Assembly (NCBI GenBank): GCA_945860205.1
Contig: CAMARK010000019.1
Coordinates: 1 to 59,642, forward strand
Reading direction: 5' to 3'
Length of the DNA: 59,642 nt
Source of the DNA: Reyranella massiliensis 521
GTDB taxonomy: Bacteria > Pseudomonadota > Alphaproteobacteria > Reyranellales > Reyranellaceae
In this document: positions 19,682 through 28,394 of the stretch, in pieces
How the letters are laid out: each line of letters starts with the position of its first letter
How positions within the stretch are numbered: the first letter of the stretch is position 1
The notes under the pieces: generated by a model
Database searches by the model: none
What the model was told of the DNA's origin: nothing
The model's input: the letters and a program-made list of their open reading frames with translations, nothing else
Position numbers and translations under genes: made by a program

Positions 19682-20062
19682 TCAGGTGGCCGCGGCCTCC
19701 TTGGCGGGCTCGGCCGGTGCAGCCGTTGCCGCAGCGGCCGCCGCCGCCTTCATGCGCTCCTGCGTCTTGGCGCGGGGCAGCGGCTTCTTGCTCTGCTCGC
19801 GGCGCTCGCGCGGCTTCATCAGCTCGGCCTGGGCCAGGAACTTCGCGACGCGGTCCGACGGCTGGGCGCCGACCTTGAGCCAATGGGCAATGCGCTCCTT
19901 GTCGAGCGTGATGCGCTGCTCGTGCTCACGCGGCAGCAGCGGATTGTAGGTCCCGAGCTTCTCGATGAAGCGGCCGTCACGCGGGCTTCGCGAGTCGGCG
20001 ACCACGATGTGGAAGAACGGCCGCTTCTTGGCGCCGTGCCGGGTCATGCGAATTGCTAGCAT
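19682..20062 (-). CDS. rpsP: 30S ribosomal protein S16 with Ala-rich C-terminus
   Basis: 126 residues. The S16 core (about 1-85) shows [36 protein letters not shown] and [20 protein letters not shown]. Beyond it is a basic then Ala/Pro-rich tail of about 40 residues, ending [11 protein letters not shown]16 is usually 80-90 residues, but extended tails are common in alphaproteobacteria. It starts the rpsP-rimM-trmD-rplS cluster, 52 bases after ffh. Confidence 0.97.
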   Translation of the reverse strand: MLAIRMTRHGAKKRPFFHIVVADSRSPRDGRFIEKLGTYNPLLPREHEQRITLDKERIAHWLKVGAQPSDRVAKFLAQAELMKPRERREQSKKPLPRAKTQERMKAAAAAAATAAPAEPAKEAAAT

Positions 20063-20114
20063 ACTTTCGATCCTCTCTTTCGATACGTCCGAGTCACTAT
20101 GTTCCTTGATAGCT

Positions 20115-21515
20115 TCAGCGTGGAAAGCCCGGCGGCTGCATCATGCCCCCGAGCCCGCGCATGAATCCCTTTTCGCCGAGCTTGTTGACGCGCTTCATCA
20201 TCTTCAACATGTCGGCGTGCTGCTTGAGCAGCTTGTTGACGTCCTGCACCTGCACGCCCGATCCCTTGGCGATGCGCTTCTTGCGCGACGCATGGATGAC
20301 GTCGGGGTTGCGGCGTTCCTTGGGCGTCATCGCCAGGATGACCGCCTCCTGGCGCTTGAGCTGGCCTTCGTCGATCTTGGCCTTGGACATGGCGGCCTTG
20401 GCCTGCATGGCGCCCGGCAGCATGCCCATCAAGCCCGACAGGCCACCCATCTTGCGGAGCTGGCGAAGCTGGTTGAGCAGGTCGTCCATGTCGAACTGGC
20501 CCTTGCGGACCCTGGCGGCCAGCTTCTCGGCATCTTCCTTGTCGATCGTCTCGGCGGCGCGCTCGACCAGCGAGACGATGTCGCCCATGCCGAGGATGCG
20601 GCTGGCAATGCGGTCGGGATGGAACGGCTCCAGCGCGTCGAACTTTTCGCCGACGCCGATCAGCTTGACCGGGCGGCCGGTGACGGCGCGCATCGACAGT
20701 GCCGCACCGCCGCGGGAATCGCCGTCGACCCGGGTCAGCACGATGCCGGTGACGGCCAGCCGCTCGTTGAAGGCCTTGGCCACGTTCACGGCATCCTGGC
20801 CGGTCATGGCGTCGGCGACGAGCAGCGTCTCCTTGGGCTTGGCGAGCGCGCTGATGTCGGCCACTTCCTTCATCAACTCTTCGTCGATGGAGAGGCGGCC
20901 GGCGGTGTCGAGGATCAGGACGTCGAAGCCTTCGCGCCGCGCCGTTTCGAGCGCGCGGCGCGTGATCGCCAGCGGCATTTCCAGCGGCACGATTGGCAGC
21001 GTGGCGACGCCGGTCTGCTCGCCCAGGATCTTGAGCTGCTGCTGCGCGGCGGGACGGCGCGTGTCGAGCGAGGCCATCATGACCCGGCGCTTGACCGAGA
21101 ACGAACCGCCGAATTCGGCGGCCATGCCCATCGGGCCCTGGCTGAGGCGATAGCCGATCTTGGCGCTGGAGGTGGTCTTGCCCGAGCCCTGGAGGCCCAC
21201 CATCAGGATGACAACAGGGGGAATGGCGTTGAGGTCGAGGTCGGACACCGTGCCGCCCAGCATCTCGACCAGGTGATCGTTGACGATCTTGACGACCATC
21301 TGGCCCGGCGTGACCGAGCGGATGACGTCGGCGCCGATGGCCTTGGGACGAACTGAATCGACGAAGTCGCGGACGACAGGCAGGGCCACGTCGGCTTCGA
21401 GCAGGGCGGTGCGAACTTCACGCAGGGCCGCGTCGACATCAGCCTCCGAGAGCGCTCCACGCCCTCGCAGCTTGTCGAATACGTCGCCCAGACGTTTGCT
21501 CAGACCTTCAAACAT
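20115..21515 (-). CDS. ffh: Signal recognition particle protein Ffh
   Basis: A 466-residue SRP54 GTPase that binds signal sequences of nascent membrane proteins and docks on FtsY. The N-domain begins [18 protein letters not shown]. The G-domain has [38 protein letters not shown] and [13 protein letters not shown]. The Met-rich M-domain (from about 300: [13 protein letters not shown]...MLKMMKRV) closes the protein. An ATG nine codons upstream exists, but the family starts at MFEGL. The FtsY partner is encoded at 25.1 kb. Confidence 0.98.
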   Translation of the reverse strand: MFEGLSKRLGDVFDKLRGRGALSEADVDAALREVRTALLEADVALPVVRDFVDSVRPKAIGADVIRSVTPGQMVVKIVNDHLVEMLGGTVSDLDLNAIPPVVILMVGLQGSGKTTSSAKIGYRLSQGPMGMAAEFGGSFSVKRRVMMASLDTRRPAAQQQLKILGEQTGVATLPIVPLEMPLAITRRALETARREGFDVLILDTAGRLSIDEELMKEVADISALAKPKETLLVADAMTGQDAVNVAKAFNERLAVTGIVLTRVDGDSRGGAALSMRAVTGRPVKLIGVGEKFDALEPFHPDRIASRILGMGDIVSLVERAAETIDKEDAEKLAARVRKGQFDMDDLLNQLRQLRKMGGLSGLMGMLPGAMQAKAAMSKAKIDEGQLKRQEAVILAMTPKERRNPDVIHASRKKRIAKGSGVQVQDVNKLLKQHADMLKMMKRVNKLGEKGFMRGLGGMMQPPGFPR

Positions 21516-21684
21516 GCCCGTTCCAGAACTCCATTCGCCCAAACGAAAATCGCGCCGATGCGCGAATCTTCGCGGATCAGCGGAGCTCCCCTCTCAGGCA
21601 ACCAAGGCGGGGGAACCAGTAGAAATCGGCACGACCGATTGAGTGGCCGGGGTATAAGGCCTGCCGGCCAAGGAGTCAAAAGGC

Positions 21685-22341
21685 TTGCCGATTGACCATA
21701 ACCCATTGATTTATAAAGATTCTCAGGCAATCGGCGGCCGCGAAATCATCCTTTTCCTGGTGGCCCTGCCCCTGGTTGGGCTGCCCGCGTTCTGGCTGCT
21801 GCCCGATCGCAGTCTGCTGTCGCTCCTTGGCCTGTTCTTCGGCGTGGGCCTCCTGACCGTCATTGTCGCCGTGGTGCCGCTCGGGAGGGCTGCCCTGCCG
21901 GCGCTGGGCTTCCGGACGGTCGGCTGGAAGCCGCTGGTCCTGGGCACCCTGGGCACCATCGCCTTGTCGGTCGCCGTCAGCCAGCTCGGGATCGAACCCC
22001 AGGGCGTGAAACAGGCGATGCAAATCGCCCGCGAACCGGCGGCGTTTCTGATCACCCTCTTCCTGCTCGCGGTATTGGCGCCGCTGGTCGAGGAACTCGT
22101 CTTCCGCGGCCTGCTCTACGGCTGGATCGAAAGCCGCTGGGGGGCGGGGCTCGCCTTCGTGGTGAGTTCGCTGGCCTTCGCGGCGGCCCACGTCGAGCCC
22201 GCGCATGCCCTTCTCGTGCTGCCCTTGGGGCTCATATTCGGCCTGCTGCGCTGGCGCACCCGGTCGCTGTGGCCGTCGCTGGTGGCGCATATGGCGAACA
22301 ACGGCCTGGCCGTTGCCGCCGCCGCCTATCTCCAGGCCTGA
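21685..22341 (+). CDS. CPBP family intramembrane glutamic endopeptidase
   Basis: 218 residues with about six transmembrane helices. The Abi/CPBP catalytic motifs are intact: EE at 126-127 in LAPLVEELVFRGLLYG, His159 in FAAAHVEPAH, and His192/Asn195 in LVAHMANNGLAV. The family includes Rce1-like CAAX proteases and bacteriocin-immunity proteins; the substrate is unknown. The most 5' usable start is a TTG at 21685 (MPIDHNPLIY); no good ATG exists until well inside the protein. It is divergent from ffh and followed by a strong terminator. Confidence 0.87.
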   Translation: MPIDHNPLIYKDSQAIGGREIILFLVALPLVGLPAFWLLPDRSLLSLLGLFFGVGLLTVIVAVVPLGRAALPALGFRTVGWKPLVLGTLGTIALSVAVSQLGIEPQGVKQAMQIAREPAAFLITLFLLAVLAPLVEELVFRGLLYGWIESRWGAGLAFVVSSLAFAAAHVEPAHALLVLPLGLIFGLLRWRTRSLWPSLVAHMANNGLAVAAAAYLQA

Positions 22342-22389
22342 CGAAGATAGAGTTGATATTTCAGCAGGTTTTAGGCTATATTTGTGACA

Positions 22390-22417
22390 GGCTGGCGGAA
22401 ATTGCGCCGGCCTTTTT
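22390..22417 (+). terminator. Rho-independent terminator after CPBP protease gene
   Basis: An 8-base-pair stem GGCTGGCG / CGCCGGCC (one G-T pair) with loop GAAATTG, followed by TTTTTC. It lies about 50 bases past the stop codon. Confidence 0.85.
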
Positions 22418-22510
22418 CATTCCGGCAAGACCTGCCCGCGGCCGTCCGCGGGTTCGCGCAAAGCGCTTGGTGCAGCCGCCGCGAGTCCTTACTCGTGGGC
22501 CCATCAACCT

Positions 22511-22547
22511 CTGACCCCTCCGTCTCCTTCGGAGACACCTCCCTCGA
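22511..22547. repeat. REP-like unit of the second family
   Basis: CCTCTGACCCCTCCGTCTCC followed by TTCGGAGACACCTCCCT. It shares the TGACCCCTCCG...ACCTCCC layout and internal GGAG-type hairpin with the element at 15775-15830. Confidence 0.6.
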
Positions 22548-22705
22548 CAGGGCGGGCACACTTTCTGGCCCAACACACGCCCATTTCAGGTGGGCCCGGT
22601 GAGCAGGGCAAAAGCCCATGATTGCTGGCTCTTCGGCGCGCGGAGAGCCAAATATCCGACGGCCAAGTTGGGCCAAAATCGAAAAGTTGAGCCCGCCGTG
22701 GCGCG

Positions 22706-23308
22706 CTAGGACGCGAGCTTGCGGTCGACGAAGTCGAGCCGGTCCTGGCCCCAGAAGATCTCGCCGTCGATCACGAACGAGGGCGCACCGAAGACGTTCT
22801 GTGCGATCGCATGCTTGGTGTAGGCCTCGCGCTTCTCGGCGATCTCAGGTGTCTCGCTCGCCTTGACCACCGCCTCGGCATCGAGACCGCAGTTGGTGAG
22901 AATCTGCTTCAAGGTCGCGGGCTCGGCGGGATTCATCTCCTCGGCCCAGATCGCGGCCATCGCGGCGTGCGCGACCTTGATCGCATCGGCCATGCGGCCC
23001 TGCTCGCGCAACGCGATCACGCACTTGGCGGCCGGCAATTCGTTGGTCGGAAAGAACTTGGGCTCAAGCGTCAGCTTTACGCCAGTCTGGGCGCGCCAGC
23101 GCTTCAGCTCCATCATGCGATAGGCCTGGCGTTGCGGCGCGCGCTTGGGCAGCGGCAGGCCGCCCGATACCGAGAACACCGATCCGAAATCGACCGGCCA
23201 GATCGTGACGCTGGCACCGTACTTCTTGGCCATCGCCTCGAAGCGCTTGGACCCGAGATAGGTCCAGGGTGAATTGATCGAGACGTAGTAGTCGACATGC
23301 TTTGCCAT
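22706..23308 (-). CDS. 2-Hydroxychromene-2-carboxylate isomerase / DsbA-like thiol oxidoreductase
   Basis: A 200-residue thioredoxin-fold (kappa-GST) protein. It opens MAKHVDYYVSINSPWTYLGS, with the Ser-Pro-Trp active-site turn typical of HCCA isomerases in place of a CXXC pair. The insert domain contains AIWAEEMNPAEP, and VFGAPSFVIDGEIFWGQDRLDFV is the diagnostic C-terminal block. Family members isomerise hydroxychromene carboxylate in naphthalene breakdown, but many act on unknown glutathione-dependent substrates. The start is at 23306-23308, with GGAGGAAATTCC just upstream. Confidence 0.9.
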   Translation of the reverse strand: MAKHVDYYVSINSPWTYLGSKRFEAMAKKYGASVTIWPVDFGSVFSVSGGLPLPKRAPQRQAYRMMELKRWRAQTGVKLTLEPKFFPTNELPAAKCVIALREQGRMADAIKVAHAAMAAIWAEEMNPAEPATLKQILTNCGLDAEAVVKASETPEIAEKREAYTKHAIAQNVFGAPSFVIDGEIFWGQDRLDFVDRKLAS

Positions 23309-23346
23309 GGAATTTCCTCCGCCGCCCGACTGTGGCGCAAAGCCGT

Positions 23347-24252
23347 GTGATACGCCATCTTCGCGGCGTGCCGGAAAAAGCCATCGCCATAACGGGCGGC
23401 GACGCCGCCTATTTCGATCTGATGCGTGACTGCATCGGCTCGCTGCGCGCAACGTCGGAAGGCCTCGCGCTGGCGCTTGGCGTGCTCGATTGCGGCCTGA
23501 CGGAAGAGCAACGCGCCTGGTGCCTTGGTCAAGGAGCCGAGCTGGTGGTGCCGCGGTGGGACTTCGACTTTCCTGGCCGCGACCGGCTCAAGGACGGTCA
23601 CAAGGCGCTGACGGCACGACCGTTCCTGCCGCGCTACTTCCCGGGCTTCGATCTCTACCTATGGATCGACGCCGATTGCTGGGTGCAGCAGGGCGATGCC
23701 CTCTCGTTGTTCCAGGCCGCAGCCCGCACCGGCGCGCTTGGCGTGGCGCCCGAGATCCATCGGTCGATGCGGCACTATCGTCATGCGTGGCAGGAATTCT
23801 CTTCGGTCAACGGCGCGGCCTTCGAATCCTGCTTCGACAAGGAGACCGCCGATCGGCTGGTGCGCTATCCGCTGATCAATGCCGGCGTCTTTGCGCTGGC
23901 CGTCGACGCGCCGCATTGGCAGGGCTGGGCCGACCTGCTGGGAGAGGCCCTGCAGCGGTCGACCGACATGACCGACCAGATCTCGCTCAACGTGCTGGTC
24001 TACGACAAGGGCTTTGCCTGCGAGCCCTTGCCCAGCCGCTGCAACTGGCCGGTGCACCATGCCACACCGGCCTGGGACGCGGACCGCGGCCTGTTCGTCG
24101 AGCCCGCCATGCCCTACGAGGCGCTCGGCATCCTTCACCTCACGATCTACACCAAGCGCCTCGCCGCCCTGGACGTGCGCGAGATCGGCGGAGCCCACGC
24201 CGGGCAGGTGCGGTCGCGCTCGTTGCGCTGGCCCGGTCGAACCGCCATATAG
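23347..24252 (+). CDS. Glycosyltransferase-like protein (GT8/GT-A type)
   Basis: About 301 residues. Visible GT-A features: the opening KAIAITGGDAAYFDLMRDCI, then a DxD-type LYLWIDADCWVQQGDAL, followed by YPLINAGVFALAVDAPHWQGW and DQISLNVLVYDKG, the order seen in nucleotide-sugar transferases that work like glycogenin/LgtC. The acceptor is unknown. The start is uncertain: GTG at 23347 or 23368 avoids overlap with the divergent gene; an ATG at 23302 would overlap it by 7 bases. It ends 6 bases before dapF, so it is probably co-transcribed. Confidence 0.65.
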   Translation: MIRHLRGVPEKAIAITGGDAAYFDLMRDCIGSLRATSEGLALALGVLDCGLTEEQRAWCLGQGAELVVPRWDFDFPGRDRLKDGHKALTARPFLPRYFPGFDLYLWIDADCWVQQGDALSLFQAAARTGALGVAPEIHRSMRHYRHAWQEFSSVNGAAFESCFDKETADRLVRYPLINAGVFALAVDAPHWQGWADLLGEALQRSTDMTDQISLNVLVYDKGFACEPLPSRCNWPVHHATPAWDADRGLFVEPAMPYEALGILHLTIYTKRLAALDVREIGGAHAGQVRSRSLRWPGRTAI

Positions 24253-24258
24253 CGCCGC

Positions 24259-25122
24259 ATGAGCAGGCTGCCGTTCTTGAAGATGCCCTTCTTGAAGATG
24301 CACGGGCTGGGCAACGATTTCGTGGTGCTCGATGCCCGCGCGACGCCGCTCGACCTGTCGCTGGAGCGCCGCCGCGCCATCGCCGACCGGCGCCTGGGCG
24401 TGGGCTGCGATCAGCTGATCGTGCTCGAACAGCCGACCGACGGCGATGCCGATGTTTTCATGCGCATCTTCAATCCCGACGGCGGCGAGGCCGGCGCCTG
24501 CGGCAACGCCACGCGCTGCGTCGCCTCCGTCGTGATGGACGAGCGCAACACCGATCAGGTCACGGTACAGACGATCTCGGGCCTGCTGGAATCGCAAAAG
24601 ACCGGCCTGGGCGCAAACGGACTGCCGGTGATCTCCGTCGACATGGGCCTGGCCCGTCTGGACTGGCGCGAGATCCCGGTGCGCGAGGCCTGCGATACCA
24701 ACCACATGCCCATCGGTCTGGGGCCGCTGCAGGATCCCGTCGGCACCAACATGGGCAACCCGCACGCCACCTTCTTCGTGGACGACCTCGCGGCGATCCC
24801 GATTGCCAACCTTGGCCCCCCGCTCGAGCACGATCGCTTCTTTCCCGAGCGCGCCAACATCGGGGTCGCCCAGTTGATGGGCGAGGGCAAGTTGCGGCTG
24901 CGTGTCTGGGAGCGCGGCACCGGTCTCACGCTCGCCTGCGGTTCGGGCGCCTGCGCTGCCGTCGTCGCTGCCAGTCGCCGCGGTCTGGTCGACCGCAAGG
25001 CCGACGTGGTTCTGGAGCAGGGCACGCTCACCATCGAATGGCTGCGCGACGGCCACGTACTCATGACCGGCGGCATCTCGATCGCTTTCAAGGGCGAGCT
25101 CGACCCGTCGTTGCTGGCATGA
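24259..25122 (+). CDS. dapF: Diaminopimelate epimerase
   Basis: Interconverts LL- and meso-diaminopimelate for lysine and peptidoglycan. 287 residues: KMHGLGNDFVVLDAR, FNPDGGEAGACGNATRCVA with the first catalytic Cys, GNPHATFFVDD, ERGTGLTLACGSGACAAVV with the second Cys. A 15-base tandem duplication (TTCTTGAAGATGC twice, 24274-24301) makes the N-terminus read FLKMPFLKMHG. The second copy alone, starting at ATG 24283, gives the standard family start, so either start is possible. The stop overlaps the ftsY start. Confidence 0.95.
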   Translation: MSRLPFLKMPFLKMHGLGNDFVVLDARATPLDLSLERRRAIADRRLGVGCDQLIVLEQPTDGDADVFMRIFNPDGGEAGACGNATRCVASVVMDERNTDQVTVQTISGLLESQKTGLGANGLPVISVDMGLARLDWREIPVREACDTNHMPIGLGPLQDPVGTNMGNPHATFFVDDLAAIPIANLGPPLEHDRFFPERANIGVAQLMGEGKLRLRVWERGTGLTLACGSGACAAVVAASRRGLVDRKADVVLEQGTLTIEWLRDGHVLMTGGISIAFKGELDPSLLA

Positions 25123-26051
25123 GCGAGGAGAAGACTTCCTGGCTCTCGCGCCTGCGCTCCGGACTTTCCAAGTCGACCAAGCGCGTCACCGAGAGCATCA
25201 CCAGCCTCTTCACCAAGAAGAAGCTGGATCAGGAGACACTGAACGATCTTGAGGATGCGCTGATCCAGGCCGATCTCGGCGTCGGCGTTGCCGCCCGCCT
25301 GGTCGAGAAGCTCGGCAAGGAGCGCTTCGGCAAGGAAGTGACCGACGAGGAAGTACGCGCAGCCTTCGCCGACGACATCGCCGAAATCCTGCAGCCGGTC
25401 GCCATGCCGCTCGTTCTCGACGCGGGGCGCAGGCCTCACGTCGTGCTGGTGGTCGGCGTCAACGGCAGCGGCAAGACCACGACCATCGCCAAGATGGCGA
25501 ACCTTCACAAACGTGAGGGCCGCAAGGTTATGCTGGCGGCGGGGGACACCTTCCGGGCCGCCGCCGTCGAGCAGCTCAAGATCTGGGGCGACCGTGCCGG
25601 TGTGCCCGTGATCTCGCGCGACACTGGTGCAGATGCCGCCGGTTTGGCATTCGAGGCGCTGGAGCGCGCCAAGGCCGAGGGCTGCGACGTGCTGCTGATC
25701 GATACCGCCGGCCGTTTGCACAACAAGACCAACCTGATGGACGAGCTCGCCAAGATCGTGCGCGTGATCCGCAAGCTCGATCCCGAGGCGCCGCATTCCT
25801 GCCTGCTGGTGCTCGACGCCACCACCGGTCAGAACGCCCATGCCCAGGTCGAGACCTTCAAGGCCCTGTCGCCGGTTGATGCGCTGGTGGTGACCAAGCT
25901 CGATGGCAGCGCCAAGGGCGGCGTCCTCGTGGCGCTGGCGGAGAAATTCAAGCTGCCCGTCGTCGCCATCGGCGTCGGCGAAGGCATCGACGATCTCAGG
26001 CCATTCGAGGCGCGGGCCTTTGCGCGCGGATTGATGGGGCTGCCGGCATGA
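25119..26051 (+). CDS. ftsY: Signal recognition particle receptor FtsY
   Basis: A 310-residue SRP-receptor GTPase. It has a short basic N-terminus (SRLRSGLSKSTKRV) without the long acidic A-domain of E. coli, then the N-domain and G-domain with VVGVNGSGKTTTIAKMA, AAGDTFRAAAVEQL, LIDTAGRLHNKTNLM, TKLDGSAKGG and AIGVGEGIDDLRPF. It overlaps dapF by 4 bases and yciB by 4 bases. In many alphaproteobacteria the tRNA methylthiotransferase gene mtaB lies between dapF and ftsY; here it is absent. Confidence 0.97.
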   Translation: MSEEKTSWLSRLRSGLSKSTKRVTESITSLFTKKKLDQETLNDLEDALIQADLGVGVAARLVEKLGKERFGKEVTDEEVRAAFADDIAEILQPVAMPLVLDAGRRPHVVLVVGVNGSGKTTTIAKMANLHKREGRKVMLAAGDTFRAAAVEQLKIWGDRAGVPVISRDTGADAAGLAFEALERAKAEGCDVLLIDTAGRLHNKTNLMDELAKIVRVIRKLDPEAPHSCLLVLDATTGQNAHAQVETFKALSPVDALVVTKLDGSAKGGVLVALAEKFKLPVVAIGVGEGIDDLRPFEARAFARGLMGLPA

Positions 26052-26644
26052 CCGACAAGACGGAAGACCAGGGCGGCATGCGGAAGCTTTACGCCACCGC
26101 GCTGGAACTCGGACCCCTGGTGCTGTTCTTCATCGCCAACGGCCGCTGGGGCATCTACTGGGGCACCGGCATCTTCATCGTGGCGACGGCCATCGCGCTG
26201 CCCTGTTACCGCTGGCTGGAAAAGCGCTGGCCGGTCATGCCGCTGGTCGGCGGCTTCTTCGTGCTGGTGTTCGGCGGCCTCACGATCTGGCTGCAGGACG
26301 ATACTTTCATCAAGCTGAAGCCGACCATCGTGAACTGCCTGTTCGGCACGATCCTGGGCGGTGGCCTGCTGCTGTTCCGCCGGCCGCTGCTGAAGCCGCT
26401 GTTCGGCACGGCGTTTCGCCTGACCGACGAGGGCTGGCACAAGCTCACGCTGCGCTGGACGCTGTTCTTCTTCGTGCTGGCGGGGGTCAACGAAGTGATG
26501 TGGCGGAGTTTCACGACCGACACGTGGATCGCTAGCAAGATGTTCCTGAGCTTCCCGCTGACGCTGGTCTTCGCTTTCCTGCAGATCCCGTTGCTCAAGC
26601 GCTATTGGGACGGCGACGACAATCCCTTCGCGCGCGGGAGCTGA
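26048..26644 (+). CDS. yciB: Inner membrane-spanning protein YciB / septation protein A
   Basis: 198 residues with five to six membrane helices. It matches the YciB/IspZ family in LELGPLVLFFIANGRWGIYWGTG at the start, the central KPTIVNCLFGTILGGGLLLFRRPLLKP block, and AGVNEVMWRSFTTDTWIASKMF near the end. In enterobacteria the protein helps membrane and septum organisation. It is translationally coupled to ftsY (ATGA), as commonly seen in alphaproteobacteria. Confidence 0.95.
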   Translation: MTDKTEDQGGMRKLYATALELGPLVLFFIANGRWGIYWGTGIFIVATAIALPCYRWLEKRWPVMPLVGGFFVLVFGGLTIWLQDDTFIKLKPTIVNCLFGTILGGGLLLFRRPLLKPLFGTAFRLTDEGWHKLTLRWTLFFFVLAGVNEVMWRSFTTDTWIASKMFLSFPLTLVFAFLQIPLLKRYWDGDDNPFARGS

Positions 26645-26646
26645 GC

Positions 26647-27711
26647 TCAGTCGATCTCGGGCTCCGCCAGCTGCGCCTTCTTGAGGCTGGAGAGCGTCGG
26701 CAGTTTGTTCGTGAGCAGCGCTGCGCAATCCAGGATGCCGGTATCGGTCGGACCCTTGCGTGCGGGCACGCCGTTGCCCGCGAGCGCCTGCTTGTGCTTG
26801 CGCAGCATCGCGCGGAACGCCTCGACGCGTTGCCAGCCGACATAGCCATCGTCGTCCAGCTTCGCGGCGTGCTTGCGCAGCCACATCGCCGCCGCTCCCG
26901 CGACATGGACGGTTGCGTAGGACGTGCCGTCGCCGTTGCCCGCAACGTCCTTGAAGGGTTCGGGTAGGCCGAACACCGCGTTCGGCCGGCAGATGTCGTC
27001 GGCCGGCGCCCAGGTGTCGACGAACGGACGGCCGATCTCGTAGTCGAAGCAGACTTTCCTGTCGGCACTGATGCCGCCGGCCATGATGGTGCGCGAGTAG
27101 CGGCCGGGATAGACCGTGGCGCCGACGAGCTGCGGCGCGTCGTCGGTCTGGCCGGCCGCGCAGACGATGATGACGCCGCGCTCGTAGGCATGGTCGACGG
27201 CGCGACCCAGCGCATGCATCTGCTTGATGTTGCCGATGATCGACTGAACGCCGAGGCTGATCGAGATCACGTCGGCCAGATTGCGGTCGACGGCATCCAT
27301 GATGGCGTTGGCGGTATTCAGGATGGTCTGACGGGTCAGCATCACGCCATTGGTGACGCGGTAAGGCACGACAGGCACGGTCGGACAGACGCCGATATAG
27401 ACACCGGGCAGGTTGCCGCACAGAGCACCCAGGGTGCGCGTGCCGTGACCGGGCGTGACGACCAGCCCGCCGCCACCGTTCAGCGGATCGCGGGGCTCGG
27501 ACACGCCAATGTCGATGTAGTTGATGCCGCGATCGGCTAGCAGGGCGGGTCGGTCGCTCGCAAGATTGAAGACGATGTGATTGGTGAAGCCCGTGTCGAG
27601 ATGGGCGATCAGGACCCCGTTCCAGTCGAGATCGGCGCCAAATTCATCGGTGAGCAGACGCATCGCTTCGCGTGAGCGGACGGCGCCGGTGTTCCAGTTG
27701 CTGATGGGCAT
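26647..27711 (-). CDS. S8 family (subtilisin-like) serine peptidase, apparently cytoplasmic
   Basis: 354 residues. The catalytic triad is visible: Asp39 in IAHLDTGF, His89 in TPGHGTRTLG, Ser264 in GDGTSYATVHVAG. There is no signal peptide or propeptide: the catalytic Asp lies only 39 residues in. The oxyanion-hole position reads CAAGQ where subtilases normally have AAGN, so Asn is replaced by Gln188. The gene stands alone between yciB (convergent, 2 bases apart) and the NUDIX gene. The target is unknown; an intracellular maturation or toxin-processing role is possible but not shown. Confidence 0.85.
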   Translation of the reverse strand: MPISNWNTGAVRSREAMRLLTDEFGADLDWNGVLIAHLDTGFTNHIVFNLASDRPALLADRGINYIDIGVSEPRDPLNGGGGLVVTPGHGTRTLGALCGNLPGVYIGVCPTVPVVPYRVTNGVMLTRQTILNTANAIMDAVDRNLADVISISLGVQSIIGNIKQMHALGRAVDHAYERGVIIVCAAGQTDDAPQLVGATVYPGRYSRTIMAGGISADRKVCFDYEIGRPFVDTWAPADDICRPNAVFGLPEPFKDVAGNGDGTSYATVHVAGAAAMWLRKHAAKLDDDGYVGWQRVEAFRAMLRKHKQALAGNGVPARKGPTDTGILDCAALLTNKLPTLSSLKKAQLAEPEID

Positions 27712-27787
27712 GATGGCCTCCCCCTCTGGGGAGGACTCTCATAAGCCAGGCGGGCCGTCACAAGACCTTCGGGCGCATATCTCGCCG

Positions 27788-28384
27788 TCAGACGCCCTCG
27801 GGCTTGCGCGGCGGCCACATGCGGGCGAGATCGCCGGTCGGGTTGGAATAGGTCGCGAACTCGGTCTTGTCGCGCGACTCATGGAAATGGGCGAGGGCCC
27901 AGACCACTGTCGGGAAGGCGAGCTGCTCCCAGGGAATGTCGGCCCAGTCGACCAGCGCCACTTCCTCGCTCTCGATGCCGGCGGCGATGTCGGCGTTCAT
28001 CAGTTTGGCGCGATACATGATCTGCACCTGGCCGATGCGCGCCACGCTGTACATGGCCAGCAGCCGCTCGATCTCGATGGTGGCGCAGGCCTCTTCCTTG
28101 GCCTCGCGGGCTGCCGCCTGCTCGGTGGTCTCGCCCAGTTCCATGTAACCCGCAGGCAAGGTCCAGAAGCCCTTGCGCGGTTCGATCGCCCGCTTGGCCA
28201 AAAGAATTTTGTCTTCCCAGGTGCAGACTGCGCCCGCCACGATCTTGGGATTCTGGTAGTGGATGAATTCGCAACGCCCGCAAACCAGGCGCTCGCGATT
28301 GTCGCCGTCGGGGATGCGCTTTTCGAAATGTTCGGGCGGATCCCACGGGAGCCGCGGACGTTCTGGCAGGGTCGGGGCGCTCAT
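27788..28384 (-). CDS. NUDIX hydrolase with N-terminal zinc ribbon
   Basis: 198 residues. The Nudix box starts at GYMELGETTEQAAAREA and continues KEEACA: all acidic ligands are present, but the late Gly of the consensus is Cys. Before it, RLVCGRCEFIHYQNPK is half of a zinc-ribbon-like segment as in NudC/ADP-ribose-type enzymes (only one CxxC pair is visible). It likely hydrolyses a nucleoside-diphosphate-linked compound. The start at 28382-28384 is chosen because upstream in-frame codons run into pgk. It lies 10 bases after pgk, probably the same transcript. Confidence 0.9.
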   Translation of the reverse strand: MSAPTLPERPRLPWDPPEHFEKRIPDGDNRERLVCGRCEFIHYQNPKIVAGAVCTWEDKILLAKRAIEPRKGFWTLPAGYMELGETTEQAAAREAKEEACATIEIERLLAMYSVARIGQVQIMYRAKLMNADIAAGIESEEVALVDWADIPWEQLAFPTVVWALAHFHESRDKTEFATYSNPTGDLARMWPPRKPEGV

Positions 28385-28394
28385 GCCCCGAGTC

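Larger units (their letters stand above)
22342..22705. other. Gene-free interval downstream of the CPBP gene
   Basis: 364 bases with no supported gene. It contains the intrinsic terminator at 22390-22417, a REP-like unit at about 22511-22547 and several short GC-rich dyads (GCCCGCGGCCGTCCGCGGGT at 22435-22454). The 3' part lies directly downstream of the convergent isomerase gene. I see no RNA gene. Confidence 0.6.

Noticed and set aside
23490..26051. An 853-codon plus-strand frame ending in FtsY
   Set aside because: It crosses the glycosyltransferase-like and dapF genes in the wrong frame. FtsY starts at 25119.
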